64,000 nucleotides of DNA from the NCBI GenBank assembly GCA_019638675.1, contig JAHBTE010000001.1, positions 1,582,605-1,646,604 of the forward strand, in the 5' to 3' direction. Position 1 is the first letter of the stretch, and each line of letters opens with the position of its first letter. The translations under genes and the position numbers were made by a program. A model generated the notes under the pieces. It searched no databases. It was given only the letters and a program-made list of their open reading frames with translations, and was not told where the DNA came from. Shown piece by piece: positions 25,746 through 32,423 of this stretch. This DNA is from Fimbriimonadaceae bacterium. Lineage in GTDB: Bacteria; Armatimonadota; Fimbriimonadia; Fimbriimonadales; Fimbriimonadaceae.

Positions 25746-26240
25746 CTAATCGAGCCGAATGATATATTCTTCGAGGCGATCAAGTGTGCCGCCCCATCCT
25801 TTATCAAGGCTATCCATCGCCTTGATAAAGGTATCAGTTTCTAGCTGACTTGAGTTGTGTGGGATTGTGGACACTGTGACTCTCGTTTTGCCTTCATTTT
25901 CAGGTTGAAAAGTCACAATGGTCATCATTTCGGCTGGCCAATCTGGGGCCATAGGGTGGCGAGTAATTCCACCGTTTTCATCAGAAAATGAAGCTATCCA
26001 AATGAGGCGGTCGTTTGGACTCAGCTCTTGATACTGGAAGCGTCCCCAAACCTCCATTCCGTCCGGCATTTCTAGACGGTAGTGGTAGAAGCCGCCTGGT
26101 CGAGCCTCCATTTTCGATTGCGTGATTCGGGAGCCACTTGGGCCAAACCACTTGTCAAGATGGTTGGGGTCTGACCAAAGTTTGAACATCAAATCTTGTG
26201 GAGCATTGAAAATCCGGGTGATTGTAAATTCGGAATTCAC
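25746..26240 (-). CDS. SRPBCC (AHSA1-like) protein
   Basis: A 164-residue AHSA1-type protein: ITRIFNAPQDLMFKLWSDPNHLDKWFGP, EARPGGFYHYRLEMPDG and a terminal KGWGGTLDRLEEYI. It is the last gene of an ArsR-headed operon with three SRPBCC genes. One base separates it from the gene upstream. The three paralogues differ markedly, so they probably bind different ligands. Confidence 0.9.
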   Translation of the reverse strand: MNSEFTITRIFNAPQDLMFKLWSDPNHLDKWFGPSGSRITQSKMEARPGGFYHYRLEMPDGMEVWGRFQYQELSPNDRLIWIASFSDENGGITRHPMAPDWPAEMMTIVTFQPENEGKTRVTVSTIPHNSSQLETDTFIKAMDSLDKGWGGTLDRLEEYIIRLD

Positions 26241-26241
26241 C

Positions 26242-26682
26242 TTAGTTCACTTCCTTCTTGATCAGTTCTTCGAGATTATCGAAACTTTGATTCCAGCCGA
26301 TCTTGCAACCTTCAGCGAAATCTTCACTTGGTGCGGTGAGTGAAACAGTTACCAAGGTTTTTTCACCATGAGCGGTAAAACTAATTTCAGTTCTCATGTC
26401 TTTCATCTGAAATTCGCCGTACTCGACTCCGAAATCGTATGCAATGTACGTATCTTGTTCAAAATCCGTGATCGTTCCTTTTGCATAAGATCTCACTCCT
26501 GTCTGGTCGTCAAATACGGTTAGCATTTGACCGCCTTGCTTTGGCTCAAATACGAGTTCAGGACAAGTAAAGCCATCTGGTGCCATCCACTTTTGCGCCA
26601 TCTTTTGGTCAGCAAATGCACGAAATACCAAGTTCAGTGGTGCATTCAATTCCCGTTCAATAACAACAGTTGTTTGGGTCAT
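26242..26682 (-). CDS. SRPBCC (AHSA1-like) protein
   Basis: A 146-residue AHSA1-type protein beginning VIERELNAPLNLVFRAFADQKMAQKWMAP, with FEPKQGGQMLTVFDDQTG and a terminal IGWNQSFDNLEELI. It shares its first base with the stop of the upstream paralogue, which implies translational coupling. The ligand is unknown. Confidence 0.9.
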   Translation of the reverse strand: MTQTTVVIERELNAPLNLVFRAFADQKMAQKWMAPDGFTCPELVFEPKQGGQMLTVFDDQTGVRSYAKGTITDFEQDTYIAYDFGVEYGEFQMKDMRTEISFTAHGEKTLVTVSLTAPSEDFAEGCKIGWNQSFDNLEELIKKEVN

Positions 26683-27167
26683 TAACTTTGCTCCGAAAGA
26701 TAGCGGTCAAGGGCGTCGTAGCTGGCGGCGGCACCTTGCTCCATGCCAGACCCGTAGTGTCCGTCACGCGCAGTTTTATTGAGATGTCGAACCATGATCT
26801 TAACTGTGGTGACGCCATTTTCTTCCTCAAACGTTGCACACTCGACAGCCGCCCATTCGCGAATATCGGGCACGTTAAATATAAAAGTGCGCACAAACCG
26901 CTCGCCGGGAATCGCTTCTAAACACTGACCAAAGCAATGAAAATCCCCATGTTCTCCCATATCCATCTTAAAGCTCCAGGGCTCGCTAATTTCGGGCTTG
27001 CCAAATGATTCGGTGACATTGCCGAAGCCGCAACCCACCCAATGCTTATGAGTAGATCCATCCGCGAAGCAACGGTAAACCAAATCGCGCGGAGCATCGA
27101 ATTTACGGGTTAAAAGAATTTCCGTATCCGACGGAAGTGTGATTTCAAGTTTGTGAGTACTGGTCAT
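26682..27167 (-). CDS. SRPBCC (AHSA1-like) protein
   Basis: A 161-residue AHSA1-type protein: ILLTRKFDAPRDLVYRCFAD, then KHWVGCGFGNVTES and a terminal MEQGAAASYDALDRYL. It overlaps the upstream ArsR gene by 4 bases and is the first of three SRPBCC genes under that regulator. Confidence 0.9.
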   Translation of the reverse strand: MTSTHKLEITLPSDTEILLTRKFDAPRDLVYRCFADGSTHKHWVGCGFGNVTESFGKPEISEPWSFKMDMGEHGDFHCFGQCLEAIPGERFVRTFIFNVPDIREWAAVECATFEEENGVTTVKIMVRHLNKTARDGHYGSGMEQGAAASYDALDRYLSEQS

Positions 27168-27511
27168 TTTGTGTCCTTATCTTTTTCGTTTTGCTGAATT
27201 TCTTTGAGATATTCGTCAAGGCGGTCGAACCGTTCTTCCCAATGCTTGCGGTACTGCTCAATCCAATCGGTGGCGGCTTTAAGAGGCTCAGCTTCAATCT
27301 TGCAAGGTCGCCACTGAGCTTCTCGCCCGCGTGAAATGAGGCCTGCGTTTTCAAGCACTTTCAAGTGTTTTGTTATGGCGGGCATAGTCATATCGAACGG
27401 CTGCGCGAGTTCTGTAACTGAAGCTTCTCCACTGGAGAGCCGCGCCAATATTGCTCGCCGAGTTGGGTCGGCGAGGGCAGAGAACGTGGCACTGAGTTGA
27501 TCGGTTTGCAT
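27164..27511 (-). CDS. ArsR-family HTH regulator
   Basis: A 115-residue winged-helix repressor: TFSALADPTRRAILARLSSGEASVTELAQPF, the recognition segment MTMPAITKHLKVLENAGLI and a wing GREAQWRPCKIE. It lacks the CxC metal motif. It heads the operon of three SRPBCC genes, a common ArsR/AHSA1 arrangement, and an AT-rich palindrome that may be its operator lies just upstream. Confidence 0.92.
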   Translation of the reverse strand: MQTDQLSATFSALADPTRRAILARLSSGEASVTELAQPFDMTMPAITKHLKVLENAGLISRGREAQWRPCKIEAEPLKAATDWIEQYRKHWEERFDRLDEYLKEIQQNEKDKDTK

Positions 27512-27525
27512 TTATTTAACTGTTA

Positions 27526-27537
27526 AGTTAATTAACT
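27526..27537. promoter_or_regulatory. Palindrome upstream of ArsR gene, candidate operator
   Basis: AGTTAATTAACT is a perfect 12-base palindrome 15 bases upstream of the ArsR start, within an AT-rich stretch that also carries a nearby AACTGTTAAGTT inverted motif. ArsR repressors usually bind such sites over their own promoter. This is inferred from position only. Confidence 0.45.
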
Positions 27538-27587
27538 AATTGGTAATATACCAGGCGATATTTAGTCTGTCAAGGGGGCAAATAAAA

Positions 27588-27614
27588 AAAGCAGTCCGAA
27601 GATCGGACTGCTTT
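27588..27614 (-). terminator. Rho-independent terminator of the DoxX gene
   Basis: In the minus-strand RNA, AAAGCAGTCCGA and TCGGACTGCTTT pair perfectly around a 3-base loop, and a run of T follows (plus-strand A tract 27584-27590). It begins 22 bases after the DoxX stop. Confidence 0.92.
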
Positions 27615-27635
27615 CAAGTCAAGTTAAATTTGCGC

Positions 27636-28091
27636 TTATTTCATTTTGAAGATTGCGCGATCGAGCGAGAATCTTCCTGGCCCAACAAACATCATCATCA
27701 CAGCGATACTAAAGTAGAGAGCGGCAAGTTCGTAGGAACCTTGGTTAGGGCCGGTCGCAACGAAGGCGTCTCCCATCTTAATTGCGTGCGTGTAAACCGC
27801 AACCGCCATAGTGAAGAATATTCCCAAGGAAGCGAGGGGAACCAGCAACCCAAGAATCCAGGCGAGTCCGCCACCAAATTCTGAGATAGCGGCCAGAGCT
27901 TGAAAGAAACCAGGAATATCAGCCTGTGGACCCATCCATCCTGTGGGGTTTTGAATTTTTGATTGTCCATGAAGCATAAATGCGCTTCCGCCTACCAAGC
28001 GCAGAAGAAGCAACCCCACGCTTCCAGGTGTGCTGACGTCGGGAACCGCAAAAAGCGATTTCAGAGAGAATTTTGAACCTGTTTCTGACAT
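27636..28091 (-). CDS. DoxX-family membrane protein
   Basis: A 151-residue protein with four hydrophobic helices typical of DoxX: GLLLLRLVGGSAFMLHGQSKI, GFFQALAAISEFGGGLAWILGLLVPLASLGI, FFTMAVAVYTH and ELAALYFSIAVMMMFVGPGRFSLD. DoxX-like proteins are membrane components often tied to redox or thiol stress. It is a single-gene unit with its own strong terminator. Confidence 0.9.
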   Translation of the reverse strand: MSETGSKFSLKSLFAVPDVSTPGSVGLLLLRLVGGSAFMLHGQSKIQNPTGWMGPQADIPGFFQALAAISEFGGGLAWILGLLVPLASLGIFFTMAVAVYTHAIKMGDAFVATGPNQGSYELAALYFSIAVMMMFVGPGRFSLDRAIFKMK

Positions 28092-28236
28092 AAAGAATTC
28101 CTTTTAGGGTTAGTGATTTGCTTTAACCAGCCCTCTTCACTGACCCTTTTTCGTTAATTACGACAGTGATTCAAGAAATAGTGCACGATTCTCAAATTAT
28201 GAGACGTTTCGTCTCGAAAATAGAAATTGTCAAAAG

Positions 28237-28743
28237 TCAGTATCCAATAATGAGGATTTCCGTTAGAGGGAGAGAAAGTCGGTCGCTTGCATAAAGCGTT
28301 TCAAAAAAGTTGCATACTTTCTTAAAATCGTCGTTTTTGCGGTAATCCTTTCTTACGGCAATACATAGCGTATTTACCTCTTGCATCATACATGCTTGAA
28401 AAAGATCCTTCAAAAACTGATTATTATCTACGGCGCGTCCGGCCTCTACTTCAAGCACAATCCCTTCTTTCTGATGAAACGCATCTGCTTCAAATGACTT
28501 TAAAATTGTGCCGTTTTTTCCAAAGAGGACTGGAACTGATATCTTTTGGTCAACTTTCTTGCCCGACTCAACTTCAAACCCAAGTGCCGTCAATCGTGTA
28601 GATAATTCTGCTAAAACTTCATTACTACTCAAATTGTTATACTCGGACGTGATTTTAGCAAATGACGCATTGAAAATTTCAGGAATTTGAACCAGAAAAG
28701 AGGACGCTTGCCTCGACTTCGGAAAAAGTTGCCACTCAACCAT
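28237..28743 (-). CDS. Putative PD-(D/E)XK-like nuclease-fold protein
   Basis: From ATG 28743 the protein has 168 residues (MVEWQLFPKSRQASSFLVQI). The longer frame overlaps the carbonic anhydrase gene and is rejected. The core ILKSFEADAFHQKEGIVLEVEAGRAVDNNQFLKDLFQA has the order acidic residue, then E-x-E on a strand, then a helix, and resembles restriction-endonuclease-like folds, but the usual Lys of ExK is Glu. Activity is therefore doubtful. It follows carbonic anhydrase by 4 bases and is probably co-transcribed. No methylase is near. Confidence 0.55.
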   Translation of the reverse strand: MVEWQLFPKSRQASSFLVQIPEIFNASFAKITSEYNNLSSNEVLAELSTRLTALGFEVESGKKVDQKISVPVLFGKNGTILKSFEADAFHQKEGIVLEVEAGRAVDNNQFLKDLFQACMMQEVNTLCIAVRKDYRKNDDFKKVCNFFETLYASDRLSLPLTEILIIGY

Positions 28744-28747
28744 TGGC

Positions 28748-29386
28748 TTATTTCTTTTGAGTCGCCTGATAGTACATTTCGTTGACCTCACCCGGTTTAT
28801 CGCATGTGATCTGCAGATCACGAAGAAGGCCATCGTGTAGAGCATAAATCCAGCCATGAATGGAGAGAGATTGCCCTGAATTCCACGCCTTCTGAACCAC
28901 AGTTGTGCGACACACATTGTAAACCTGCTCGATTACGTTCAGCTCGCAGAGGCGATCAAACTTTTCGGGCTCGGAAAGGTGAGCCATTTGAGACTCAAAC
29001 TTTGTGTAGATATCCTCAATGTGTTGAAGCCAGTTATCGATGATTCCAAGTTTAGGCGGATTAAGGGAAGCTTTCACTCCGCCGCACCCGTAATGACCGC
29101 ATACGATAATGTGCTCAACTTTCAGAGCTTCGACCGCATACTGAATCACCGAGAGGCAATTGAAGTCTGTGTGAACAACAACGTTGGCAATGTTGCGGTG
29201 TACAAACACGTCGCCCGGACGCAATCCCATGATCTGGTTAGCTGGAACCCGACTGTCGCTACATCCGATCCAAAGATATTTCGGTGTTTGCTGATGAGCG
29301 CTCATCGCGAAGAAGTTCGGATCTTCAGTGCGGATTTTTTCCGCCCATTCCTGGTTTTGCTTGAATATGTTTGGCAGAGACTTCAT
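28748..29386 (-). CDS. can: Beta-class carbonic anhydrase
   Basis: A 212-residue beta-carbonic anhydrase closely resembling E. coli Can. Zinc ligands are Cys42 in GCSDSRVPAN, His98 and Cys101 in CGHYGCGG, with the Asp44-Arg46 dyad. NWLQHIEDI and CELNVIEQVYNV are also conserved. It interconverts CO2 and bicarbonate in the cytosol. I prefer ATG 29386 because homology starts there; a frame from ATG 29464 has AGGG upstream and would add 26 unconserved residues, so it cannot be excluded. Confidence 0.93.
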   Translation of the reverse strand: MKSLPNIFKQNQEWAEKIRTEDPNFFAMSAHQQTPKYLWIGCSDSRVPANQIMGLRPGDVFVHRNIANVVVHTDFNCLSVIQYAVEALKVEHIIVCGHYGCGGVKASLNPPKLGIIDNWLQHIEDIYTKFESQMAHLSEPEKFDRLCELNVIEQVYNVCRTTVVQKAWNSGQSLSIHGWIYALHDGLLRDLQITCDKPGEVNEMYYQATQKK

Positions 29387-29538
29387 TGAGATTCTAAAAG
29401 CATATCGTACCTGGAGGTTCGTTGACGAATTTTTCAGTTTGACCTCAAGTGAATCTACTGCCATAAAGAATCCCTAAAGATTCGCGAATTCGGCCTTTGA
29501 CAACGATGCTTTGAGCAGAAAGAAACGTTTTGGCTTGT

Positions 29539-30372
29539 ATGAGACATTGGAAAACGATCCCGCTCATCGCATTTGCATCGTTGGCATTCGCGACTCAAGC
29601 AAAAGCGGATGTAAGCATGACCGCGATCATTCGCGACCACAACTTATCTGCTTTGGAAGCTGCGGCAGCGATTGTGATTGCCGATGCCCTAAACTTGGAT
29701 GCCGATTTCGTGGTTTCCACTAGTCGCAACTACGGCACGCGACCTTCAATTCTCGGGCCAGTTTGGATTATGAGCCGCGAGGCTCATCGGCCACTACCAG
29801 ATGTTTGGCGTAGCTATCGCAAAGGAAAAGGTTGGGGCAACGTTGCCAAAGAATGTGGCATGCACCCTGGCGACTTTAACAAACTCCGTGTAAAAGGTAA
29901 CTACGGCATTGATGAATATATTTGGATGAATTGTGCGCACGACCGATACGGTTGGAACGCGAATCAATGGACTAGCTTCCGCCGCTCTGGCTACACACCG
30001 AATCAGATCATCTACGCCTCAGTAGCTGAACGTGGAAACTATTCTCGAGCGAAGGAAAGCGCGAAGAAGAAATCTTGGAACAACTACAAGCCTTCCAACG
30101 GAAAGACTTCAGGTGCGTACGATAAGCGAGAGGCAATTCAAGGCCCGAGTCGAGCTACTGCTTCTAATAAGAACAAGAAGTCAGCTCCTGCAACTAGCAA
30201 GAGTCGAACATCGAACTCAAGTAAGAGTAAGGCACCTGTCAAGGCAAAAAATAGTTCAAGTAAAGGACAAGCAACTGCTAAGTCAAAAGGATACTCGGCA
30301 CAAAAGAGTAAAGGAAACTCAGGTGCAAAGAAGAGTTCTTCTAACAAAGGAAAAGGTAAAGGCAGAGGATAA
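29539..30372 (+). CDS. Secreted protein with Lys/Ser-rich tail
   Basis: A 277-residue protein. Residues 1-24 are a signal peptide (MRHWKTIPLIAFASLAFATQAKA). Residues 25-165 form a compact region I do not recognise (DALNLDADFVVSTSRNYGTR, YRKGKGWGNVAKECGMHPGDF). From about 175 the chain is low complexity and very basic, made of Lys, Ser, Gly, Ala and Asn, like a histone-tail or nucleic-acid-binding extension. A basic secreted tail could bind polyanionic matrix or extracellular DNA, which is speculation. A terminator follows. A TTG at 29530 is a less likely start. Confidence 0.7.
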   Translation: MRHWKTIPLIAFASLAFATQAKADVSMTAIIRDHNLSALEAAAAIVIADALNLDADFVVSTSRNYGTRPSILGPVWIMSREAHRPLPDVWRSYRKGKGWGNVAKECGMHPGDFNKLRVKGNYGIDEYIWMNCAHDRYGWNANQWTSFRRSGYTPNQIIYASVAERGNYSRAKESAKKKSWNNYKPSNGKTSGAYDKREAIQGPSRATASNKNKKSAPATSKSRTSNSSKSKAPVKAKNSSSKGQATAKSKGYSAQKSKGNSGAKKSSSNKGKGKGRG

Positions 30373-30391
30373 GCTGACTACCGGATAGCCT

Positions 30392-30425
30392 GAATAAGCC
30401 GCCGAATACATTCGGCGGCTTATTC
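30392..30425. terminator. Bidirectional terminator
   Basis: GAATAAGCCGCCGAA (30392-30406) and TTCGGCGGCTTATTC (30411-30425) are perfect 15-base arms around a TACA loop. It lies between convergent genes and overlaps the stop codon of the minus-strand EEP gene. Confidence 0.88.
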
Positions 30426-31388
30426 ATTTTCAAGGGCGAATTCTGCAAAGAGCGCGTGATGATCGGAACCTAATGCAGACTCAACCACACATTTCACAGG
30501 CCGGATTCCTTTTGAAGACAAAAGGTGGTCAATTCTGACAAGTTTATATTTAGAATTGAATGTTAAGCCCGGCCCTGCACCGACCAAAGTGAATGCATTT
30601 TGCAGTTGACTCGAAAGTTGTCGCATTAATCCGTGCCGCGGTGTGCAGTTGAAATCCCCGCCTAATATGACCGGTAGTTCTGATTCCTGAATAGCTTGCA
30701 CAGTGGTTTCGAAATCGGCGTGTTGATCAGGGAAGTTTGCTCGAAGCAATTTTTTCCGGAACTGTGGAACGCTCCAATGACAGGTCATCGCTCGAAAAGG
30801 AGTGGGTGCGTTGACTCTTGCACTGAGCACAACTCTTTGGGGAAGCGAACCCAGGGGAGTTGATCTGACGTCGCTGAGTTCAAATCGAGAAAGGATTGCG
30901 GTTTCTCTCTCGGTTACCATGTGCCATCCGGGCAAGTTTTTTTGGAGATAGCTGGCAGGGGATTCTTCGCCGCCTTTGACTTCCTGAAGATAAACGACGT
31001 CAATCTTGTTTTCGATAATGTAGTTACGAAGCTCGGGTACCTCGCGGGATTCAAAGTTGACGTTGTGGGTGACGACCCTAACCCAATGCCCATTCGTCGA
31101 ATTTTGCGAGTGGGGAATCTCGTAGGTGAAGATGATCGGCATTGATATCAGGATTGCCGCCGCCAAGAATGGATCAGTTCTGAGGTTCCTTTTGCGGCAA
31201 ATCTTATAGAAGAGTACGGCTAAAACTGGAACGAGAGGAGCACATAAAACAACTGGCGGAGCATAGTTGAACAAAGAGTGAAAGATGTTGTTAGACGGTG
31301 TGTAGGGTGATAGCAGAACTGTGATTAGATAAATCTTTGCAAGGATAGAAAGTATTGGATTTCGCTTCTTTGGGGGTTCGGATTCCAT
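30420..31388 (-). CDS. Membrane-anchored EEP-family hydrolase
   Basis: A 322-residue protein with two to three hydrophobic helices in the first 95 residues and an endonuclease/exonuclease/phosphatase domain after. Catalytic landmarks are VTHNVN, VVYLQEV (metal-binding Glu), ILGGDFNCTP (Asp and Asn), VRIDHLL and ALGSDHHAL (Asp-His). The family includes nucleases, sphingomyelinases and phosphoinositide phosphatases; the substrate is not determinable. The active domain probably faces outward. Confidence 0.88.
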   Translation of the reverse strand: MESEPPKKRNPILSILAKIYLITVLLSPYTPSNNIFHSLFNYAPPVVLCAPLVPVLAVLFYKICRKRNLRTDPFLAAAILISMPIIFTYEIPHSQNSTNGHWVRVVTHNVNFESREVPELRNYIIENKIDVVYLQEVKGGEESPASYLQKNLPGWHMVTERETAILSRFELSDVRSTPLGSLPQRVVLSARVNAPTPFRAMTCHWSVPQFRKKLLRANFPDQHADFETTVQAIQESELPVILGGDFNCTPRHGLMRQLSSQLQNAFTLVGAGPGLTFNSKYKLVRIDHLLSSKGIRPVKCVVESALGSDHHALFAEFALENE

Positions 31389-31431
31389 GAATATGCTCTG
31401 AAACTTTGAGAAAATTTGGTAACTTCACTAA

Positions 31432-32142
31432 ATGAGTTTTGTTGCCGCCATTTTAACCTACACCTTGCTCAATGATGATCTGGATAAGCACGTTTATCCA
31501 ATGGCGCCTGCTTTGGTTTGCCCTCCCGTTGAGATTGATGTCAGCGATTTTCCGGAAGGCAAAGCGTGGGCGGAAAAAGCCAAAGCTCTGGTTCAGCAAT
31601 GGTACGGCCCGCTAACTTCCATGCTCGCCACAAATGGAACTGATCCGGTTACAGGTGAAAAGGGCAGAGCCTACGAGCCTTACAAAGTCATAAAACTCAC
31701 CTTTAAGAAAGAAATTTCAGCTCCGGCTTGGGCGGCTGGCGGTGAAATTACAGTGAGCGGAAAGTGGATCACCGAGCATCCCGACGATCTGGGAATGATG
31801 GTTCATGAGCTCACGCACGTGATTCAGCAGTATGGCGGTCCGAACACTCCAGGTTGGTTAACCGAAGGCATTGCCGATTATATTCGTTGGTGGCGGTATG
31901 AACCCGAACTTCATGCAACCACTGGGCGGACAAAGATCGATTTCTCAAAAGCCAAGTACACCGACGCCTACCGAACAACTGGCAAGTGGCTCGCTTGGAC
32001 AAGTCGCAAATACGATATGCGGTTAGTTCCTTGTTTGGATAAAGCATTGCGAAGCGGGGAAGATGCCATGCCAGTGTTCAAACGCCTCACCGGAAAAACG
32101 GCCGACGAATTGTGGGCAGAGTTCGCCAAGAATTCAGATTAG
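31432..32142 (+). CDS. Basic-secretory-protein-type metallopeptidase
   Basis: A 236-residue protein of the plant BSP / peptidase-like family. The zinc motif HELTH is at residues 125-129, followed by QQYGGPNTPGWLTEGIADYIRWWRYEP, a gluzincin-like arrangement with Glu145 after the second helix. A short hydrophobic N-terminus may be an export signal, though weak. It is probably a secreted protease. Its 3' end overlaps the next gene by 4 bases. Confidence 0.85.
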   Translation: MSFVAAILTYTLLNDDLDKHVYPMAPALVCPPVEIDVSDFPEGKAWAEKAKALVQQWYGPLTSMLATNGTDPVTGEKGRAYEPYKVIKLTFKKEISAPAWAAGGEITVSGKWITEHPDDLGMMVHELTHVIQQYGGPNTPGWLTEGIADYIRWWRYEPELHATTGRTKIDFSKAKYTDAYRTTGKWLAWTSRKYDMRLVPCLDKALRSGEDAMPVFKRLTGKTADELWAEFAKNSD

Positions 32143-32414
32143 TCCGCATCAAAGATTTCGGTGATTGTACTGCTTGCCCCGGATTCATCCCAGAGCGGAT
32201 TAGCGGCCAGTCGTCGTGGGTCTTGACCGAAATTATCGAAATCTGATGCTGTGGTGAATTCAACGATGTGAAACTCTTCTGTGCCTGCATTGTTTCGATA
32301 TTGGCCCACAAGAGTTCCATTGTGCTCAGCAAGTACGGACAGCACGATCGATTCGTATTTACGAAATGCTCTAATTCCTGATTCGGGAATTGTGATGTGT
32401 ACGAAGAGCTTCAC
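32139..32414 (-). CDS. Small ferredoxin-like-fold protein (ABM/DUF1330-like)
   Basis: A 91-residue protein: VHITIPESGIRAFRKYESIVLSVLAEHNGTLVGQY, then EEFHIVEFTTASDFDNFGQDPRR. The pattern of a strand, a helix, a strand with HIVEF, then a helix beginning ASDFDNF is that of dimeric alpha-beta barrel proteins (DUF1330 or antibiotic-biosynthesis-monooxygenase-like). No cofactor residues are evident. It stands 9 bases upstream of the stop of the large propeller gene on the same strand. Confidence 0.6.
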   Translation of the reverse strand: MKLFVHITIPESGIRAFRKYESIVLSVLAEHNGTLVGQYRNNAGTEEFHIVEFTTASDFDNFGQDPRRLAANPLWDESGASSTITEIFDAD

Positions 32415-32423
32415 TTATGCTTA

